A program made the position numbers and the translations under genes. This document shows, in pieces, positions 19,301-30,000 of a stretch of DNA of 64,000 nucleotides. The notes under the pieces are model-generated. The model was given only the letters and a program-made list of their open reading frames with translations. It did not search any database and was not told where the DNA came from. Source of the DNA: a virus. The DNA lies in the IMG/VR virus record IMGVR_UViG_3300037493_003174, positions 18,342-82,341 of that record; one strand, written 5' to 3'. How positions within the stretch are numbered: the first letter of the stretch is position 1; each line of letters begins with the position of its first letter.

Positions 19301-22300
19301 AAGTATTCTTTTGGATAAAAGAAACCGTGAGCCTCTTTATAATATGATTAAGCAAAATCTAGAAGCAAAGTTAAAGACTTATGAAACACAATTAGAGGAA
19401 ACTCCAGAGAATGAAGAGAATGAATATAAAAGGGACATACTACAAAACAGAATTAGAATTATACAAACTGGTCTTGAAAACTATGGGGATACAAAATCCG
19501 GACTTGTACAATACCATGTGGAGAATAGTTCTTATGACCTTGTAAGACAAAAGTATACTGCATTAGAACTTGATGAAGAAGGTAATCTTGTTGAACCTGA
19601 GAATGCTACTGATACTGAAAGATATGGTGATCAGAAAGTAAATGATAAGTCACTTATTCAATTAGCTGGTAAGGAGACTCTTTATATTCTAAAGAGTTTG
19701 TATCAAGCAAAGATTAATAAGAAGACAGGTCAAGTAGAGTATGAATACAATGAACTAGGATTCAAGAAGCTTGCTGACTTTAGAAGTACTTGGAATAATA
19801 CAGTAAGAGCAATTGGTGGTATTCAAGATCCACAGCAAATGTATGATAAACTCATGCAAGAAAGTGAAACTGTACCAGAGTTTAAACAACTAGTGCAATC
19901 AAAACTTCCTAACCCAAAAGTATTTACTAACAATGCATTTGAGTTTCAAGCAACAACATCTTTCTGGCAAGACTTTAGTAAAACTAGAGTGCCCTATATT
20001 CAGCTTACTGTGTTTAAAAATCAAATAGGTGAAAAAATTGAGTACAATAATTTTACTGGAGCAGAAATAAAAATTCCTATTTATGAGTATGATGCACAAG
20101 TAACTGAAGCTTCTAATGAAGTTGGGAATATTGTAAGAATGTTTAAAGAGAACTTTAGAGCAAATCAGAACAATCCATATGTAGAAAGAGTTGGTAGAGA
20201 TAATACACCAATGCTTAATCTTGGAAAAGTAGTTGATAGTTTTTCATCTCAAGGTAAATTAGATGTAAATCAATCTTACGGTTTTGCAAGAGCACTTGGA
20301 TTCAACTTGAGTGATTTAAGTATAATTAAGAATACGCTTAAGAAAGATAACAAAACAATTGAAGAATTTGGTCTTCCCTACATATTTGATATTATTAAAA
20401 AATTGCATGAGAAAGAACAACTTCCAAATACCAATAGTACTACAAGAAGTTTGATCAGTAAGTTTAGAGAAAATCCAATTGAAACTTTATCAAAAGGAAT
20501 CCCTGCTAATATTATTAGTACTTCAGAAATTATACAGAAAAATAAAGTAATTGCAATTGCAAGTCTTGAAGCAAGATATGGTACTAGAACTTCTAATTCT
20601 ATGGTACTTAATGCTGAAAAGAATCTTGTCTCTGAATTTATTGATAATCATACAATTAGCAAACAGGTATATGCATTAAACAATGCAAAGAAACTTTCTG
20701 ATCTTTGGACTACTGATGAATTTAAGCATATGTCTTATATGGATCCTGCTATTAACTCTTACACAAATAGATTAGGAATAATTAGATCATTGTATGACTT
20801 AAAGTCTCCTGAGCAATCAAGAAGAACAACAAGATCATTCTTGTTATTTGCAAACTCTGGAACTCAAGTTGAGAATGAAGATGGATTTAATACAACTAGT
20901 TTAGATGTAAATAGTAAGATGATTCAGGAAATGCATACTATGTTGAAAGACGGTGTGCAAGAATTTATGAGACATGCTTCTAAGTCATCTTCATTTGGTG
21001 CTAGAATTGAAGGAGGAGTTATTGGTCTACCAGGTAAAGAAGGTGGAGACAATAAGCTTTGGGTTGACCTTGACATGTTTGGTAAAGGAACTGCATTTGA
21101 TTATGCATTAAAGTCTCATTTACTTCCTTACATGGAAGCAGAGGCTGAAAGAATCTACAGATTCAAGATTAACAAAGATGAGTTTAAGAAATATGCTGGC
21201 TATAATAGAGTGCTCAGTAGTGGAAAGATGGCTGGTGAAGAATTTACAGCCTTTGATGATGTTATCTCAGATTCATTAAAGAAACAAATCTATGATGCTA
21301 TTGACTCTGCAGTTAAGAACAAGACTCTATTTAATTTATCTAGTTTCTTAAAACAAGATACTACAGGTGCACTTGGTGTATTAAGAGGAGATGTAAAGAA
21401 ATATTTTGATGAGCAAACTAAAGAAAATCTTGAGATGCTTCAGGAATCAAAGTATATTTCTCAAGATCTTAAAGATAGAATGAAAATATTTAATCTATCA
21501 GATGATCAAGTAGAACAAAAGCTTGTTGAAACATTTACATATAACTCTTGGATACATAACTTTGAAATGGGTATTCTTTTCTATGGTGACTTTGCTCAAT
21601 ACAACCACTACAAAGAAGAGATGCACAAAAGAAATACTGGAGCTACATCCGGGGGCCGTGGGTTTAGATCTGACATAGCAGCAAGAAACTTTGTTAATGG
21701 TTACTTAGCTACTACATCTTATGCTAAAAAACAAGGCATTTCTGCTATTGCATATAATGGTACATTCAATACTGCAATTATTCAAGATGTAATTAGAGAT
21801 TCAGAATATCTTGGACAAATTGAGAAAGGTCTTAGAAAAGACTATGAAAAAAGATATAAGAATGCAGGTGTTCCAAATGCTGAAAAGGTAATTAATGAAA
21901 GATTAAAGATAGAACTTAGTAAGTATAAAGGAATGGAAGAAGGAGATGGGCAAGGCTTTATCACCTTTGATGCATATCGGACACTAAGACACCTTGAAAA
22001 TGCTTGGTCTAATGAGCAAGAAATATTATTTCAAAGAATTGCTAAAGGAGACAATGTAACTACAAGTGAGATTAAAGAACTCTTCCCTGTATACAAAGTA
22101 CAACACTTTGGTAACTTAGCTAATACTGGTCTTCCAATAAATGCAATGCACAAGTTTGCATTAGCTCCGTTAATTCCTAGTGTTATTGCTGGTTCAGATC
22201 TTGAGAATCTTCATAGACAAATGATGACTAAGAATATTCAGTATGTTACATTTCAAACCGGTTCTAAAGTAGGTAGTGTTACATCTGAAGTAAATGATAA

Positions 22301-25300
22301 AGGTGAAGCAGTAGCTGATAAAATTTATGATGATAAAGATCAAAAGTCTTTAAAAAGAGATATTGCATTTACTCCAAATGTTATTTACCTTGAGAATCTT
22401 AAGAATGTAACTAATGTACCTAACAAGTTTAAAAACAAAACTGTGTTCTCAACTCAGTTAAGAAAATTGATCTTGGGAGGTATGTATAGAAATGGTAAGA
22501 TTATCAATCCTAAAAACTCAGTTGCAGTAAAATCATATGAAGCTGCAGTTGATGCTTATAGTAATATCCTAAAGCTTGAATTACTTCATGAAATTGGATA
22601 TGAATATAATCCAAAAACTAAAAAGTATACTGGAAACATACAAGACTTCTTAGAGGTTGTTCAAAGAGAACTTGAAAGAAAAGATCTTCCTGAGCATTTA
22701 ATACAAATGGTAGGGCTCAATAGAGATAAGTCTATTAAGACTGATTTGTCTCTGCACCTTAAAGCTGATGATATTGAAAAGATTCTTGTTTCTCTTGTAG
22801 AAAAAAGATTGATCAAACAAAAAGTAAAAGGTGAAGCATTAGTTCAAGTTGCTAGTTCTATGTCCAATGGAATGTGGGATAACAAACTTAAGAAAGCTAC
22901 TAATGCAGATATATTAAAGTACATGGGTACTAATAATTTGCCTTTCTATAATAATGATACAGCTGATGGTAAGACTGCAGCAATGAAAGTTGCTGTTGCA
23001 CTTCAAGGAGACTTTGCTAACTTGCTTAAACTTAACCACTTAGATGGTGAAGTAATTGGTACAAGACAAAGACTTAATGAAATGATTAAGGATGACAAGT
23101 GGATGGATTTAGATAACAACCGTAAAGCAGTAACAATATCTGCAGTACGTATCCCAGTTCAGGGTATTAACTCAATGGAATTCATGGAAATCTATGACTT
23201 CTTAGATCCAGCTGCAGGAAATATTATTATTCCACCATCAGAAATTGTTGCTAAGTCAGGAGCCGATTATGATGTTGATAAGTTGACAACATTTATGCCT
23301 AGCATAGATAGTAATGGTCAATATGTTGAAACAGGATTGACTAATGATGAAGTTCTTAAAAAAGTAAATGAATTATCTGGAAATGAAAGAGGAAGTAAAG
23401 TTGCCAGAGCTTTAATTAAGAAACAGAAAGCAGCTTTAGAAAACAGATTAATTAATACAATCAAAAGCATTCTTGAGTTGCCAGATAATTATGCAGCATT
23501 AGTAAGACCAAATGATACATACTTACTTAAAGATGAGATAGCTGATGTAATTCAAGATGATGTTATTGAGTATAACAGATTTAAGAATGTAAACAGTAAG
23601 GATTACAGAGTTAATAAGAAAGGTGAAAAAGTAATTAGCCCAACAAGAATTCTTGAGTCACGCTACAACTTACACAAACATGATGTAAACACAATTGCTA
23701 AGAGAGTATTAGGTATGATCGCTATAGAAAATGCATTACACCCAATCTTTAATTCAATTGGTGTATCTATGCCTGCAACATATAAAGATTCAATCTTTGA
23801 TGATTCACTTGGAAGATATGTTGATGGAAAAAATGACTATGATGTAAGACTAATGTTGCCTCATAATAAAACTGATGACGGTAGAGTTTCTCTTTCAGGT
23901 ACAGATACTGTAGATGGTATGGACAACATTGGTGAATTATTTTCACAAATGATGAATGGTGCTGTGGATGTTGAGAAAGATGCATGGATATTCTTTATCC
24001 AGGGTAACTATGAGATTACTCCAATGATTACTTTCTTACTAAAAGCTGGTGTGCCTAAAGAAACTGCAATTCTATTTGCCTCAAATCCAATTGTTAGAGA
24101 GTATGCAAAACAACAAAGAATAATTAAAAGTGCATACTCAAAAGTTACAGGAACAATTGCTGAAAATTTTATTCCAACTATGGGTAAATATCAAGCTGCA
24201 GTAAATGCTTTAGCAAAGTTTGGAATTAAAGATGGAGCACAGAAAGTAAGTCAGAAAAAATATTATAATGCTGTTACTAAAGCAACTGGTGCTTCAGGTA
24301 TTTTAAATTCTAAAGGTGAGTTTGATCTTGAATTAATGAAAAAAATCATTAAGAATCCAAATGAACCATCTTTGAGAAATCATATGGAAGCAATGTTCCT
24401 TCACTTTATTGAGCTTGAAAAATCTAGCCGTGGATTCACTACACTTAAGTTCTTATCTAATCCAGATACTAAGACTTCTAAAACTTTACAAGAAGTAATA
24501 AGAAGAAATATGTCATTAGAGGATGCTAAAGCAATGTCAAAAATTGAAGAAGGCACAGTAGATAAATTAAAAGAAACTGTACTTGGTACTTTCTTTGACA
24601 ATAAACTAATTAGTGATCTTATTGTTCCATTATTTCCACTTAGAAATAATGATACTGTAACTAACTTTATTTTGAAAACAAGTGCTGAAAGAGCAGGTGC
24701 AGTTGCAAAAAGATTTGGAAAAGGTCAGGACGGAACTAGAAGTTTTATTACTCAGTTCAAAAATGCTATTCCAAACTACATCTTCCAGAATTATATGTCC
24801 AACTTTGTTGATGAGAATGGTAAACTAACAAGTATGCCTAAGAACTTTAATAAGATGGATGTTGTTAGTAAAGTTGGAGTAAAGAATGGGGCAGAGATCA
24901 TTAATGGGAAATTGTTTGTAGATGACGCAAGGCTTAGAAAAGAGTATCAAGAAGGTTTGTATTATAGGAACAATACCATGCCTGGTAATTATTCTGAAAG
25001 TGGATTAAGAGGACTTGGAGCTTTAGTAATCTTTGAATCAGAAGCTGCCTATTTCAGATATGTATTTGAAAGAGAGAATCAAAGAAATTTATATTCACTT
25101 GAGTCTTTATTAAAAAACAAAGACTTTAAAAAAATGCGTGAGTTAACTGCCAATGATAAAGAAGCTTATGAAGCTTACATAAATCAAAGAGCATTAATTA
25201 ATGCATTCAATAGAGTAGCAATCATGGGTCTTGAGGGCCAGTCATATACAGACATGGTCTTAGATATGATAGAAGAATTCTCTCAACTTAAAGGAAGATA

Positions 25301-27041
25301 CCCAATCTTAAGTCAGTTTACTATACCAAACATTAAGACTGGAGAAAGAGTTTTGACTTTGAATGATAAAGCTATGTTGAAAGATCCTCAGTTAGCAGAG
25401 ATTTACTTTGAAAATCTGAAAGATTTGGCTGATGAGAATGTAAAGAAAGTTACAGATACTGAAGATAACAAAAGAATCAGTAAACTTTTTGGCCTGCTCC
25501 CTATAATGAGCATGTATCAACATGGTATAGGGTACAGTAAGTATGGATTTAATGAAGCACTTCCATATGAAGGCTTTATTGGTGTAATGCAAACTGCATC
25601 TGAGATCTTTATGAAGAGTCAGTTAAACAATGATACTCTTGGAAACATCTTTGAGTTAATGCTTGATTCACCTAATAGAGACTTTACTAATTTTGTAAGA
25701 GATCCTAAGACATATATTGCTCCTAAACCAGTTGTTCAACCTGTAGAAGAAGAAGTAATCATGGATGCTAATACTCCAATGATTGAAGACATGCTTGCTA
25801 TGGCTCAGAGTGCTGAAGAAGTTCCTACTCAGAGTGATATAAAAATTCCTAAAGTTGGAGACATTGTTACAATAAGTTTTTATATAAAAGGTGAAGATGT
25901 TGATGTAAAAGCAAAAATAGTGAAATTAGAAAACTATCTTGAAGCAAACATTTATAATAAAGGCTTTGAAGTAGATTTAGAAAATATCAAAACTGGTAAA
26001 AAATATGAAATATATGTAGATCCTGATGGAATTATTTCTCAATTTCAAGGTGAAAAAGGTTTAAGAATTGGAACTGATAACTATATAAAAGAATTTGATA
26101 TAGATTTACAAACTAAAACAACAACTACTACTCAACCATCTACTAGTGTTAAAGAAGTTATTCCAACTTATGGAGCTGTGCAAGTTGCAACTAATCCTAC
26201 AAAAGAGTTTGACAAGTATTTAACTGATGCAATTTCAGATAATATTAAAAATAATGCCTATGTTGAAAACGGTAGTAGCTCAGCTAATTTAATGTTTAGC
26301 TATGGATGGCAATGGAAAGGTAACAACTCTAAACAAGTTATTGGAGATAAACTTATTGTACAACCGGCTCAAGTAGATTTTAGTGGTAAAGGAAATCCTG
26401 TTGCCGTTAAGTCTAAATATTTTTATGATTCTAAGTATAATGATGGTGCTACAGTGCCAAATATATCAGAACTAGATTTTTTAAAGAAACATATTGAAAA
26501 GAATTTAGGTATTGACATGTCTGATTATGACATTGCTTTAAATAATATTTATACGCAGGGAACTAATTTATTCAGACATACTGATATTGATGAATCTAAT
26601 ACTGCAAAAAACTATCCAGTTGTTGTTTATGTTTTAGGAAATGAACATAAAGTAAGAATAGATGACAATGGTGGAGGTGCTGTAAGAGGTATGGGAGAAA
26701 TGGTTAATCCAAAAACTTTAACATTAAAGAATGGAGATATTTATACATTTGGTATGAATGGTAAAGGTAGATTTGAAGCTGTACATGATGTTATTAGAAC
26801 AAATAAAACAGATGATACTTTTCCACCAATAACTTTACCTGATGGAAGAACCATAAATAAGTATACAGTTACTTTTACATTCAGAAGAGCCGCTGATTTA
26901 GAACCAGGTATGCCAACTACACCCGCTAAGATTACACCTACTCAACAATCTACAGATACTCCTATAACAGAAACAATTACAAACAAAAATACACCTGAAG
27001 GTTTACCGGGAATTGATAGAACATCATCTGATTGTCAATAA
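16377..27041 (+). CDS. Giant virion RNA polymerase with zincin motif and C-terminal AlkB-like domain
   Basis: 3554 residues. Two features mark a single-chain relative of multisubunit RNA polymerase: a K-bearing barrel-like segment with MHKFALAPL (K1926) and QTGSKVG (K1964), and a second barrel with VRIPVQGINSMEF followed by the metal-binding DYDVD at 2297-2301 (the equivalent of NADFDGD in beta-prime). A zincin motif HEAWH at 807-811 is followed by EELLAEEF, which could supply a third zinc ligand. The C-terminal part (about 3260-3510) has AlkB features: NNIYTQG, HTD with H3401 and D3403, H3470, and R3503 in TVTFTFRR. The AlkB fusion is unusual. The protein should be packaged and transcribe early genes after entry, as known for crAss-like phages. 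It follows the 1806-residue gene by 3 nt. Whether the chain is processed is unknown. Confidence 0.85.
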   Translation: MKIQCALSESQIKKLYSNVYGNMVEQGDAFNPEQYMKDLFNKIAKNSDVDTAAKFMQQVPSMIGTASFRPALEDFEIKTDSLKPLIKKFKKSENGIDNTVKFFRPQLDPDVEKELIEKKALSAFHIAEKTSDTVPADPFNYQTYSSLSTTFQEFISKNPNEDIQTETFDPGRRTIYSTLAAIREEANNNTPLRELVYQDTILKLKPVRLSEVDENLLDKTTKRLVNRAAYLKGSGQAQSYVTTPDNIFLMVISDKDGIPLQFNEQGDIVAEGGQLVYQFLREVRKDGNKFKVTDIYGRSEQIIDPAILAEKSGITLEEAQVRQQDEFKELYEFREKLIKGDSPLVDIVGVSQGISEIKPNALNLSNISIILEDNDHAIRTLSVVKSPRSGFEKGEGVITIKGVEYKVDRPNLTAELTKKIATVLTNKELTNKEKYDYVSQLLADKASNDTRKHELEYLEKTDKLMFSYSPTTFAEGYSKFIDVDLNSPEAFQQITDALTNASGKDGKYFSAKMTYSDNAIEKGYQDYDLATNTLSDDYQDYFALIKGLPNTKIFADISIDSRSFNSYMGFAIPNQFTEQLAKAQESTETVNKDDFFESMVDESLTPGEEMFNTLMKEAISTEARGWKTIVDQETGKLHKDNYYMSTYLTNQLKNNARRFTKETMQEVLDNYSTFRRPSKTEMEIIQKEFDKAFAPQVTKAKSIEEVQNEINSYIDPKNVPTPESNGPGDAFFLRKGDLPSDVSTEQVEDAKQWWANSPLNKHIGLKQVANIVNSNAYARFIAYGAALNGNLGMIEVAATGNMVDVYHEAWHGFSQLYLTKAEKKALYNEVLRRTGKSLSFFEIEELLAEEFRDYAKNQKTVKDAPKRNSLFRKILDFLKALFGKGSVTNLSEISTVKELFDNLYLGKNLNNYTPLIDNVMFDLLYRNSGIVKPGTETDQVLNRQDSNLLKDSMDSIISDIIDNEVSKRDNKGATLSILLDKRNREPLYNMIKQNLEAKLKTYETQLEETPENEENEYKRDILQNRIRIIQTGLENYGDTKSGLVQYHVENSSYDLVRQKYTALELDEEGNLVEPENATDTERYGDQKVNDKSLIQLAGKETLYILKSLYQAKINKKTGQVEYEYNELGFKKLADFRSTWNNTVRAIGGIQDPQQMYDKLMQESETVPEFKQLVQSKLPNPKVFTNNAFEFQATTSFWQDFSKTRVPYIQLTVFKNQIGEKIEYNNFTGAEIKIPIYEYDAQVTEASNEVGNIVRMFKENFRANQNNPYVERVGRDNTPMLNLGKVVDSFSSQGKLDVNQSYGFARALGFNLSDLSIIKNTLKKDNKTIEEFGLPYIFDIIKKLHEKEQLPNTNSTTRSLISKFRENPIETLSKGIPANIISTSEIIQKNKVIAIASLEARYGTRTSNSMVLNAEKNLVSEFIDNHTISKQVYALNNAKKLSDLWTTDEFKHMSYMDPAINSYTNRLGIIRSLYDLKSPEQSRRTTRSFLLFANSGTQVENEDGFNTTSLDVNSKMIQEMHTMLKDGVQEFMRHASKSSSFGARIEGGVIGLPGKEGGDNKLWVDLDMFGKGTAFDYALKSHLLPYMEAEAERIYRFKINKDEFKKYAGYNRVLSSGKMAGEEFTAFDDVISDSLKKQIYDAIDSAVKNKTLFNLSSFLKQDTTGALGVLRGDVKKYFDEQTKENLEMLQESKYISQDLKDRMKIFNLSDDQVEQKLVETFTYNSWIHNFEMGILFYGDFAQYNHYKEEMHKRNTGATSGGRGFRSDIAARNFVNGYLATTSYAKKQGISAIAYNGTFNTAIIQDVIRDSEYLGQIEKGLRKDYEKRYKNAGVPNAEKVINERLKIELSKYKGMEEGDGQGFITFDAYRTLRHLENAWSNEQEILFQRIAKGDNVTTSEIKELFPVYKVQHFGNLANTGLPINAMHKFALAPLIPSVIAGSDLENLHRQMMTKNIQYVTFQTGSKVGSVTSEVNDKGEAVADKIYDDKDQKSLKRDIAFTPNVIYLENLKNVTNVPNKFKNKTVFSTQLRKLILGGMYRNGKIINPKNSVAVKSYEAAVDAYSNILKLELLHEIGYEYNPKTKKYTGNIQDFLEVVQRELERKDLPEHLIQMVGLNRDKSIKTDLSLHLKADDIEKILVSLVEKRLIKQKVKGEALVQVASSMSNGMWDNKLKKATNADILKYMGTNNLPFYNNDTADGKTAAMKVAVALQGDFANLLKLNHLDGEVIGTRQRLNEMIKDDKWMDLDNNRKAVTISAVRIPVQGINSMEFMEIYDFLDPAAGNIIIPPSEIVAKSGADYDVDKLTTFMPSIDSNGQYVETGLTNDEVLKKVNELSGNERGSKVARALIKKQKAALENRLINTIKSILELPDNYAALVRPNDTYLLKDEIADVIQDDVIEYNRFKNVNSKDYRVNKKGEKVISPTRILESRYNLHKHDVNTIAKRVLGMIAIENALHPIFNSIGVSMPATYKDSIFDDSLGRYVDGKNDYDVRLMLPHNKTDDGRVSLSGTDTVDGMDNIGELFSQMMNGAVDVEKDAWIFFIQGNYEITPMITFLLKAGVPKETAILFASNPIVREYAKQQRIIKSAYSKVTGTIAENFIPTMGKYQAAVNALAKFGIKDGAQKVSQKKYYNAVTKATGASGILNSKGEFDLELMKKIIKNPNEPSLRNHMEAMFLHFIELEKSSRGFTTLKFLSNPDTKTSKTLQEVIRRNMSLEDAKAMSKIEEGTVDKLKETVLGTFFDNKLISDLIVPLFPLRNNDTVTNFILKTSAERAGAVAKRFGKGQDGTRSFITQFKNAIPNYIFQNYMSNFVDENGKLTSMPKNFNKMDVVSKVGVKNGAEIINGKLFVDDARLRKEYQEGLYYRNNTMPGNYSESGLRGLGALVIFESEAAYFRYVFERENQRNLYSLESLLKNKDFKKMRELTANDKEAYEAYINQRALINAFNRVAIMGLEGQSYTDMVLDMIEEFSQLKGRYPILSQFTIPNIKTGERVLTLNDKAMLKDPQLAEIYFENLKDLADENVKKVTDTEDNKRISKLFGLLPIMSMYQHGIGYSKYGFNEALPYEGFIGVMQTASEIFMKSQLNNDTLGNIFELMLDSPNRDFTNFVRDPKTYIAPKPVVQPVEEEVIMDANTPMIEDMLAMAQSAEEVPTQSDIKIPKVGDIVTISFYIKGEDVDVKAKIVKLENYLEANIYNKGFEVDLENIKTGKKYEIYVDPDGIISQFQGEKGLRIGTDNYIKEFDIDLQTKTTTTTQPSTSVKEVIPTYGAVQVATNPTKEFDKYLTDAISDNIKNNAYVENGSSSANLMFSYGWQWKGNNSKQVIGDKLIVQPAQVDFSGKGNPVAVKSKYFYDSKYNDGATVPNISELDFLKKHIEKNLGIDMSDYDIALNNIYTQGTNLFRHTDIDESNTAKNYPVVVYVLGNEHKVRIDDNGGGAVRGMGEMVNPKTLTLKNGDIYTFGMNGKGRFEAVHDVIRTNKTDDTFPPITLPDGRTINKYTVTFTFRRAADLEPGMPTTPAKITPTQQSTDTPITETITNKNTPEGLPGIDRTSSDCQ

Positions 27042-27054
27042 AATTTAGTATATT
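27040..27054 (+). promoter_or_regulatory. Putative phage late promoter motif (second copy)
   Basis: AAAATTTAGTATATT is identical to the copy at 1896-1910 and again ends 16 nt before an ATG (27071). It overlaps the last bases of the RNA polymerase gene, so the downstream 1947-residue gene may be transcribed separately. Confidence 0.6.
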
Positions 27055-27070
27055 TAATTAAAGAAAAGAT

Positions 27071-30000
27071 ATGCCTTGTCCAAATAAAATAAGATCAAAT
27101 TTATTTAATGAAGTTCTTGCAAAAGCTACGCCTGCTAAAAGTATGTCTATAGAAGGTGCAAGAGAATTAGCAAGAACTCTTAATAGAGAGTATGGTGCTA
27201 GTGTAGTGACTGTAGAACTAGGTGATGTTATAGAAGTAAATGTATCTATACCAGAATCACTTGTTAATACATACTATGCAAGTGAGTTGGCTATTGAGAT
27301 GAGAGAACTTGCACAAGCTGAAAAAGAAGCAAGAGCAATGCAGAGAGAAGATGCTGAACGCGCAGGTGTTGAGTATACTGATGATTATCTTAAAGATGAA
27401 GACTTAGCAGAAATATTTACTGAAGAACAAGTACAAGCTGCAAGAGATCAAGAGATAGCAATGAAGTTAGGTCAGAAGTTTAAAAATGCTTTTGGTATTG
27501 ACTACAAAATAGTTTCTCCATCTGAGGCTGCCATTATTCTAAAAGATAGTCCAACTCCATTTACTGTAGGCACTGCAGGTTTCTTTTATGGTAACCAGGT
27601 ATATTTTGTTAAGGGTTATTTCAACTCAAATTCAGTAATGCATGAATTTAGTCACCCTTTAATTAAAGGTATACAGTATCAGAATCCAAAATTATTTGAA
27701 AACTTATATGCTCAGTTAGCTACATCAGCAAATGGTCAAGCAGCAATTCAGTATGTAAAAGATCAGTATCCTGAATTAGAAGAAGGAACAATTAGATTTA
27801 AAGAGGAAGCTATTGTTACTGCAATGGAAATGGATGCTCAAATGAAATTGAACAACATCAAATCAGATGACAGTTTATTTAACAAATTTATTCAGAACTT
27901 ACTCTATGCATTAAAGAAAGTTCTTAAAGCTCTAACAAATAAAGTAAATCTTCAGAAGCTTGATACAACTACAACTCTTGATCAGTTAGTTGATATGATG
28001 ATTAATGAAGACTTTGTTATTCAGGATCTCAACTTCCAACAAAGTTTATTTGCAGAGTTCAAAAAAGAAACAGATCAGTTCTTAAAAGAATTAGAAGAAG
28101 TTACACCAAAGGACTTAATTAAAACTATTGACAAGTTCCATAATGAAATGTCATTCCAGTTGGGCCAGTTAAGAAACTCACCAAAGAAATTAAAAACTGA
28201 GTTAGGTAAAGATGGTATTGATCTTATTAAAAACATCAGAGACTATGTTAAAGGATATAAAACATCCGGAGAAGTTAGTGATGAAGAACTTGAAGTACTT
28301 ATTGAAGCTCTACAAAAAGATGAAAGAGATTTAAGATTGAGATCTCTTGCCTTTATTAACAGTTTAGCTGAGCTTAATGTATTTGCTAGAAGAATAGAAA
28401 AGATCATGAATGATCTAAGAACTTCTAAAGCATACCAGACTGAAGAAGGAAACCAAAAAATCCAGTATTACAAACAGTTCATGGAAAGACAGGTTAAATT
28501 CTTAAGAGATGTTAGCAAGCAGATTGGTCTTGATCCGTCAAATGAGTTGAGTAAAAAGATTTATTCTATCAAAGGTTTGATGGAAAATAATATTGAGAAA
28601 GCAAAAGACATGACATTTGATTATGTTAAAGATTTCTTATTGGATCAGACTCAAGTTATGCAAAGAAATGTTAAAGGGAACTTAGTAGAGAAAATTAATG
28701 ATCTTTTAAAAATTGATGGTTATAATGAAGCAGATAGTCAAAAAATTGTACAAGAGCTTCTTGATAAACTAGATATTGATAAGCAAAGAAATATTACTGA
28801 AGAAACTCTGGGTCTTCCAAATAAAACTCCTAGGTTTAAGTATTACAAAAAAGCAATTCAAAATTATAATGCTAATAAGATTTTAGAAGATACAGTTGAT
28901 GATTACCTAAGAGGTCATGTTAAAGACCTTGGAATGGCTGGTGCTATGCTAAATCCTCTAGGGAATATTAATGACTTGTTTGGATCCTTTGTTCAATACA
29001 TGCGTAAGAAAATTGCTGATGCTGAAGTACAAAGTCAGCAAGAACAAATGAGATTTGTACAAAGTCTTGTACCTGATTTGAATGCCCTAGGGTATAATCC
29101 AAATGATACTTCACAACTTGCAGACTTAGTTTTGTTTGTTGATAAAGAAGGTATAGTAGATGAGGAAGGAAACTATGAAGAGTATGAAGTATATTCATAT
29201 ATTGATAAGTTCAAGAACTGGAGAGCAGATAAAGCTAAACTTCAGGCAGATTTAAAAAAGGCTAAGATTAAAGGAGATAGAGAAGCCATTAAGGAAGCTA
29301 TGCAGGCTATGAGAGATTTTGAAAGAGATCACATGGTCCGTAGATACAAAGATAAAGTATTTGATGTACAGAATATCTGGTTACAGGCTAATGTTATCTA
29401 TGACCCAAGTTCTAAAAAAGATATTGTTATCTCTTCTGACATTGCATTAGATGCATTTACTGAAAAGAAAGAAGCAATTGCTGAGTTAAGTACTTATAAC
29501 TCTAGTGACTTTACAACTCTTGAGGATTTATTAGAATTTACTCCATCCGCGGCAGCTAAAATAAGATACAATGAGCTATTTAATCTTTATGACAATGATG
29601 GTAATTTTAAGCAAGGTGAAGAGTTACAAAGAGTTCTTGTAAGAAGACATCATAGAGAGCAATCTAGAAAGTTCAATGAGTCTGTATCTAATGTTGAAAG
29701 ATTCCAAAAAGACTTTGACAATTTTGTTAATCAAGAATTGGCAGGGTTAGGTATAACTTATGATAGTGATCCTGCAAGATATGAAGCTGAAGTAAAAAAG
29801 TTCCTAGATAAAAACACTAGAATAGCTTATGATGATAGTTACTTCCAAGATAGAAACAGGATCCTTGATAATATTCAGAAGATAAATGATAAAGCAAAAG
29901 GAGCTGACATATCTATTAGACTAGCTGCATTATATGAACAACGCTCTCATATAGTTAATAAGGTTACTGATAAAGATGGGGAGCCAAATGGAACTGAACT

